64,000 nt of DNA from Archivesica marissinica (Eukaryota; Mollusca; Bivalvia; Venerida; Vesicomyidae). A model generated the notes under the pieces. It was not told the DNA's origin and made no database searches. It saw only the letters and a program-made list of their open reading frames with translations. The DNA lies in contig CM026390.1 in the NCBI GenBank assembly GCA_014843695.1, positions 12,750,904-12,814,903 of the forward strand, written 5' to 3'. Position numbers and translations under genes: made by a program. This document shows, piece after piece, positions 61,301 to 64,000 of the stretch. The stretch's first letter is position 1, and each line of letters begins with the position of its first letter.

Positions 61301-63133
61301 TACATGTAGCTATGTAGTTATATATTGCTTACTGCGTGTGATGTACATAGTTACAGGTAGTTATGTTTGGCTTACTGCGTGTGATGCACATAGTTACATG
61401 TACTTATGTTTGGATTACTGAGTGTGATGTACATAGTTACAGGTAGTTATGTTTGGCTTACTGCGTGTGATGCACATAGTTACATGTAGTTATGTTTTAC
61501 TTACTGCGTGTGATGTACATAGTTACAGGTAGTTATGTTTTGCTTACTGCGTGTGATGTACATAGTTACATGTAATTATGTATTGCTTACTGCGTGTGAT
61601 GTACATAGTTACATGTAGCTATGTTTTGCTTACTGCGTGTGATGCACATAGTTACAGGTAGTTATGTTTTGCTTACTGCGTGTGATGCACATAGTTACAG
61701 GTAGTTATGTTTTGCTTACTGCGTGTGATGTACATAGTTACATGTAGCTATGTTTTGCTTACTGCGTGTGATGTACATAGTTACATGTAGTTATGTATTG
61801 CTTACTGCGTGTGATGTACATAGTTACATGTAGTTATGTATTGCTTACTGCGTGTGATGTACATAGTTACATGTGCTTATGTTTTGCTTACTGCGTGTGG
61901 TGTACATAGTTACATGTAGTTATGTATTGCTTACTGCGTGTGATGTACATAGTTACAGGTAGCTATGTAGTTATATATTGCTTACTGCGTGTGATGTACA
62001 TAGTTACAGGTAGTTATGTATTGCTTACTGTGTGTGATGTACATTGTTACATGTAGCTATGTAGTTATATATTGCTTACTGCGTGTGATGTACATAGTTA
62101 CAGGTAGTTATGTATTGCTTACTGCGTGTGATGTACATAGTTACATGTACTTATGTATTGCTTACTGCGTGTGATGTACATAGTTACATGTAGTTATGTT
62201 TTGCTTACTGCGTGTGATATACATAGTTATAGGTAGTTATGTATTGCTTACTGCGTGTGATGTACATAGTTACATGTACTTATGTATTGCTTACTGCGTG
62301 TGATGTACATAGTTACATGTAGTTATGTTTTGCTTACTGCGTGTGATGTACATAGTTACATGTAGTTATGTATTGCTTACTGCGTGTGATGTACATAGTT
62401 ACATGTAGTTATGTATTGCTTACTGCGTGTGATGTACATAGTTACATGTAGTTATGTATTGCTTACTGCGTGTGATGTACATAGTTACATGTACTTATGT
62501 ATTGCTTACTGCGTGTGATGTACATAGTTACATGTAGTTATGTATTGCTTACTGCGTGTGATGTACATAGTTACATGTAGTTATGTATTGCTTACTGCGT
62601 GTGATGTACATAGTTACATGTAGTTATGTATTGCTTACTGCGTGTGATGTACATAGTTACATGTAGTTATGTATTGCTTACTGCGTGTGATGTACATAGT
62701 TACATGTAGTTATGTATTGCTTACTGCGTGTGATGTACATAGTTACAGGTAGTTATGTATTGCTTACTGCGTGTGATGTACATAGTTGCATGTAGCTATG
62801 TAGTTATATATTGCTTACTGCGTGTGATGTACATAGTTACATGTAGTTATGTATTGCTTACTGCGTGTGATGTACATAGTTACATGTAGTTATGTATTGC
62901 TTACTGCGTGTGATGTACATAGTTACATGTACTTATTTTTTGCTTACTGTGTGTGATGTACATACGTGTATATGTATCTACATTATCCTCTGCAGGTCGT
63001 GTATGTCATCGTTGTTTACTTCGAGAGGAAGAACAGTGTGAGGTCATCAGGATTTCTGTTCAGCTTCTGGTTTCTCTTGTTCCTGGTTTCCATCGTAACA
63101 TTCAGGTCAAAGATCAGAGTTGCTATACTACAG
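58199..63133 (+). CDS. ABCC/MRP-type transporter, N-terminal TMD0 exons only (partial)
   Basis: Three exons (58199-58378, 59273-59398, 62996-63133), all phase 0, encode 148 residues that line up with the extra N-terminal membrane domain (TMD0) of ABCC1/2/3-type multidrug resistance-associated proteins. These export organic anions and glutathione conjugates at the plasma membrane. In order: WNTTDPDVSECFQKTVLLW opening the first helix, a lumenal/cytosolic loop rich in His, VLAFVVALLGALDICC, a further helix around FLSPLSVVLTM, YVIVVYFERKNSVRSSG, and FLFSFWFLLFLVSIVTF followed by RSKIRVAILQ. The first exon with the start codon is not recognised upstream. The core ABC domains lie beyond 64,000. 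The exact paralogue (ABCC1, 2 or 3 type) cannot be decided from TMD0 alone. Confidence 0.88.
58392..58605. mobile_element. MITE with GTGCTGGAAACGAGTATATT ends
   Basis: Left ACTGTGCTGGAAACGAGTAT, right ATACTCGTTTCCAGCACAGT, a long inverted repeat, with a CAAACA.CATAGA second inverted block inside. It starts 14 bases after an ABCC exon donor. Confidence 0.85.
58734..59224. mobile_element. TTAAAG-type MITE between two ABCC exons
   Basis: Left TTAAAGTGACCATACATCAG, right GCGATGTAATGTCGCTTTAA. Aligns with 24808-25329 along most of its length. Confidence 0.8.
59273..59398 (+). CDS. ABCC-like TMD0 exon b
   Basis: Acceptor GCATTGCAG, donor GTAAGG, 42 codons. Reads VLAFVVALLGALDICCST, a short loop, then PVVQFLSPLSVVLTM. 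Two hydrophobic segments fit TMD0 helices. A MITE ends only about 49 bases upstream. Confidence 0.87.
59685..59895. mobile_element. CAGGG-type MITE, left part missing (ABCC-like intron)
   Basis: GATACACTGGCCCATTATAA through GCGATCACGCGCTTTCTCA to CCTAGAATGAACCCTG. Confidence 0.75.
60036..60206. mobile_element. TTAA MITE, family A, degenerate
   Basis: Left TAAACCCATTCAACCCCAAG, right TAGTGTTGAAAAGGTTAA, with an internal deletion. It lies in the ABCC-like intron. Confidence 0.7.
60708..62950. repeat. 43-bp minisatellite in the ABCC-like intron
   Basis: About 52 units of TAGTTATGTATTGCTTACTG, CGTGTGATGTACATAGTTAC, ATG. Variants include CAGG for CATG, TTTTGC for TATTGC and an occasional longer unit with TAGCTATGTAGTTATATATT. 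It runs to about 45 bases before the next exon's acceptor. Confidence 0.95.
62996..63133 (+). CDS. ABCC-like TMD0 exon c
   Basis: Acceptor CCTCTGCAG, donor GTGAGT, 46 codons. Reads VVYVIVVYFERKNSVRSS, GFLFSFWFLLFLVSIVTF and RSKIRVAILQ. ER+...SSG followed by a Phe/Trp-rich helix matches MRP TMD0. The 43-bp array ends about 45 bases before the acceptor. Degenerate copies of the exon end and donor fill the following intron. Confidence 0.87.
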
Positions 63134-63709
63134 GTGAGTCTTCATTACCATAGTAACAATGAGGTCAAAGATAAGATTGGTTACACTACTGGTGAGGCCA
63201 TGATTCTATGGTAACATTGAGGTCAAAAATGAGATTAGCTACATTTCACACCAGTCATGGTTTTTATAGCCACCATAATGTGACCTGGTAAAAAATCGTA
63301 TTGGCAGCACTATATGTGAGTCCTGGTTTCTATAGCAACGTTAAGGTCAAATATCAGATTGGCTACACTACAGGTTATTTCTGGTTTCTATAGTAACAAT
63401 TGAGGTCACCGATCAAATTGGTTACGCTACCCATGATTTAATATTTCTATAGTAACAATTGAGGTCATTACTACATTACCGGTTAGTGACTCCTGGTTTC
63501 TATAGCAATGATATGGTCAAAGATCAAATTGGCTACACTACTGGAGAATCTTTTGTTTCCATAGCAATGCGATAAAAAATCAGAATTGCTACACAACAGG
63601 TGATTTCTTTATTCCTAACATTGAGGTCAAAGTGATTACACTACATGTGAGTCCTGGTTACTAATGTAACATTGAGGTCAAAGGTCTGATTGGCTACATT
63701 ACAGATGTG
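63093..63709. repeat. Degenerate ~58-bp repeat derived from an ABCC exon end and its donor
   Basis: The exon's last 40 bases (AGGTCAAAGATCAGAGTTGC, TATACTACAG) plus donor and about 20 intron bases recur about ten times in diverged form, with AGGTCAAAGATCA and GGTTTCTATAGTAAC visible in most. Array sequence resumes after the SINE, at about 63978 to the window end. Confidence 0.85.
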
Positions 63710-63984
63710 TCCGTGTGTGTTTTACGTTTATTTATCGTCGCTACCAGTTGCCCATATGAGCGACGCCTCCTGAAGAGGTTAGTCATTTTAGATTTTTGGA
63801 GGATAGTCCAATGATACAGAGAGAGACCCATTCCAGGATCTCCTCTGGTTCTTTTACGTGCACGACCCAAGACCTCAGTTTAACGTCCCATCTGAAAGAC
63901 TGTTAATTTTATTAGGGTCTGATAGGGGATCGAACCTACGATCCCTGGATTACCAGTCCAGCGTGTTATTACCGGACTCGTGTT
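63710..63984 (-). mobile_element. tRNA-derived SINE, type 3, inside the ABCC exon-derived repeat
   Basis: Minus strand; tail ACGTTTATTTATCGTCGCTA, box B complement GGGGATCGAACCTACGATCC, head AACACGCTGGACTGGTAATC on the reverse strand. Confidence 0.86.
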
Positions 63985-64000
63985 TCTATAGTAACAATGA

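Overview
The window is animal nuclear DNA, AT-rich and full of repeats. The spliced gene structures, the many tRNA-derived SINEs, the non-LTR retrotransposon pieces, the miniature inverted-repeat elements (MITEs) and the frequent ACATGTA-type words suggest a lophotrochozoan invertebrate, most likely a mollusc. That assignment is an inference. Only three protein-coding host genes can be named, and all three were found by reading short exons flanked by consensus splice sites with matching phases.

Layout. 1-6,080: dispersed repeats (SINEs, an interrupted LINE remnant, MITEs). 6,090-13,463: a 25/28-bp satellite in DECR2 intron 1, broken by a 1,000-N gap. 13,474-24,575 (+): seven coding exons of a peroxisomal 2,4-dienoyl-CoA reductase (DECR2-like); the first exon is not identified. 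Every visible intron and the 3' end carry their own unrelated minisatellite. 24,576-33,592: intergenic, with SINEs, MITEs, a 42-bp array and a highly uniform 61-bp array. 33,593-47,298 (-): all five coding exons of the spindle-checkpoint gene MAD2L1 (201 residues), its introns filled with MITEs, SINEs, 64-bp and 48-bp arrays and a broken pogo/Jerky-like transposase. 47,540-54,355: two LINE reverse-transcriptase remnants and duplicated blocks. 54,531-54,781 (-): an unidentified exon whose phase joins two further exon-like segments lying inside MAD2L1 introns. 55,430-58,130: minisatellites that begin at MITE ends. 58,199-63,133 (+): three exons of the N-terminal membrane domain (TMD0) of an ABCC/MRP-type transporter, which continues beyond the window.

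The three named genes are unrelated neighbours (fatty-acid oxidation, mitotic checkpoint, membrane transport), not a pathway. The striking feature is the repeat biology: at least 17 distinct tandem arrays, roughly 18 kb in total. Several grew out of coding or splice-site sequence: a duplicated DECR2 exon, the DECR2 stop codon and peroxisomal signal, the end and donor site of an ABCC exon, and the middle of a transposase. Several others start exactly at the ends of TTAA-flanked MITEs. Pairs of repeat copies with and without insertions allow target-site duplications to be read directly.
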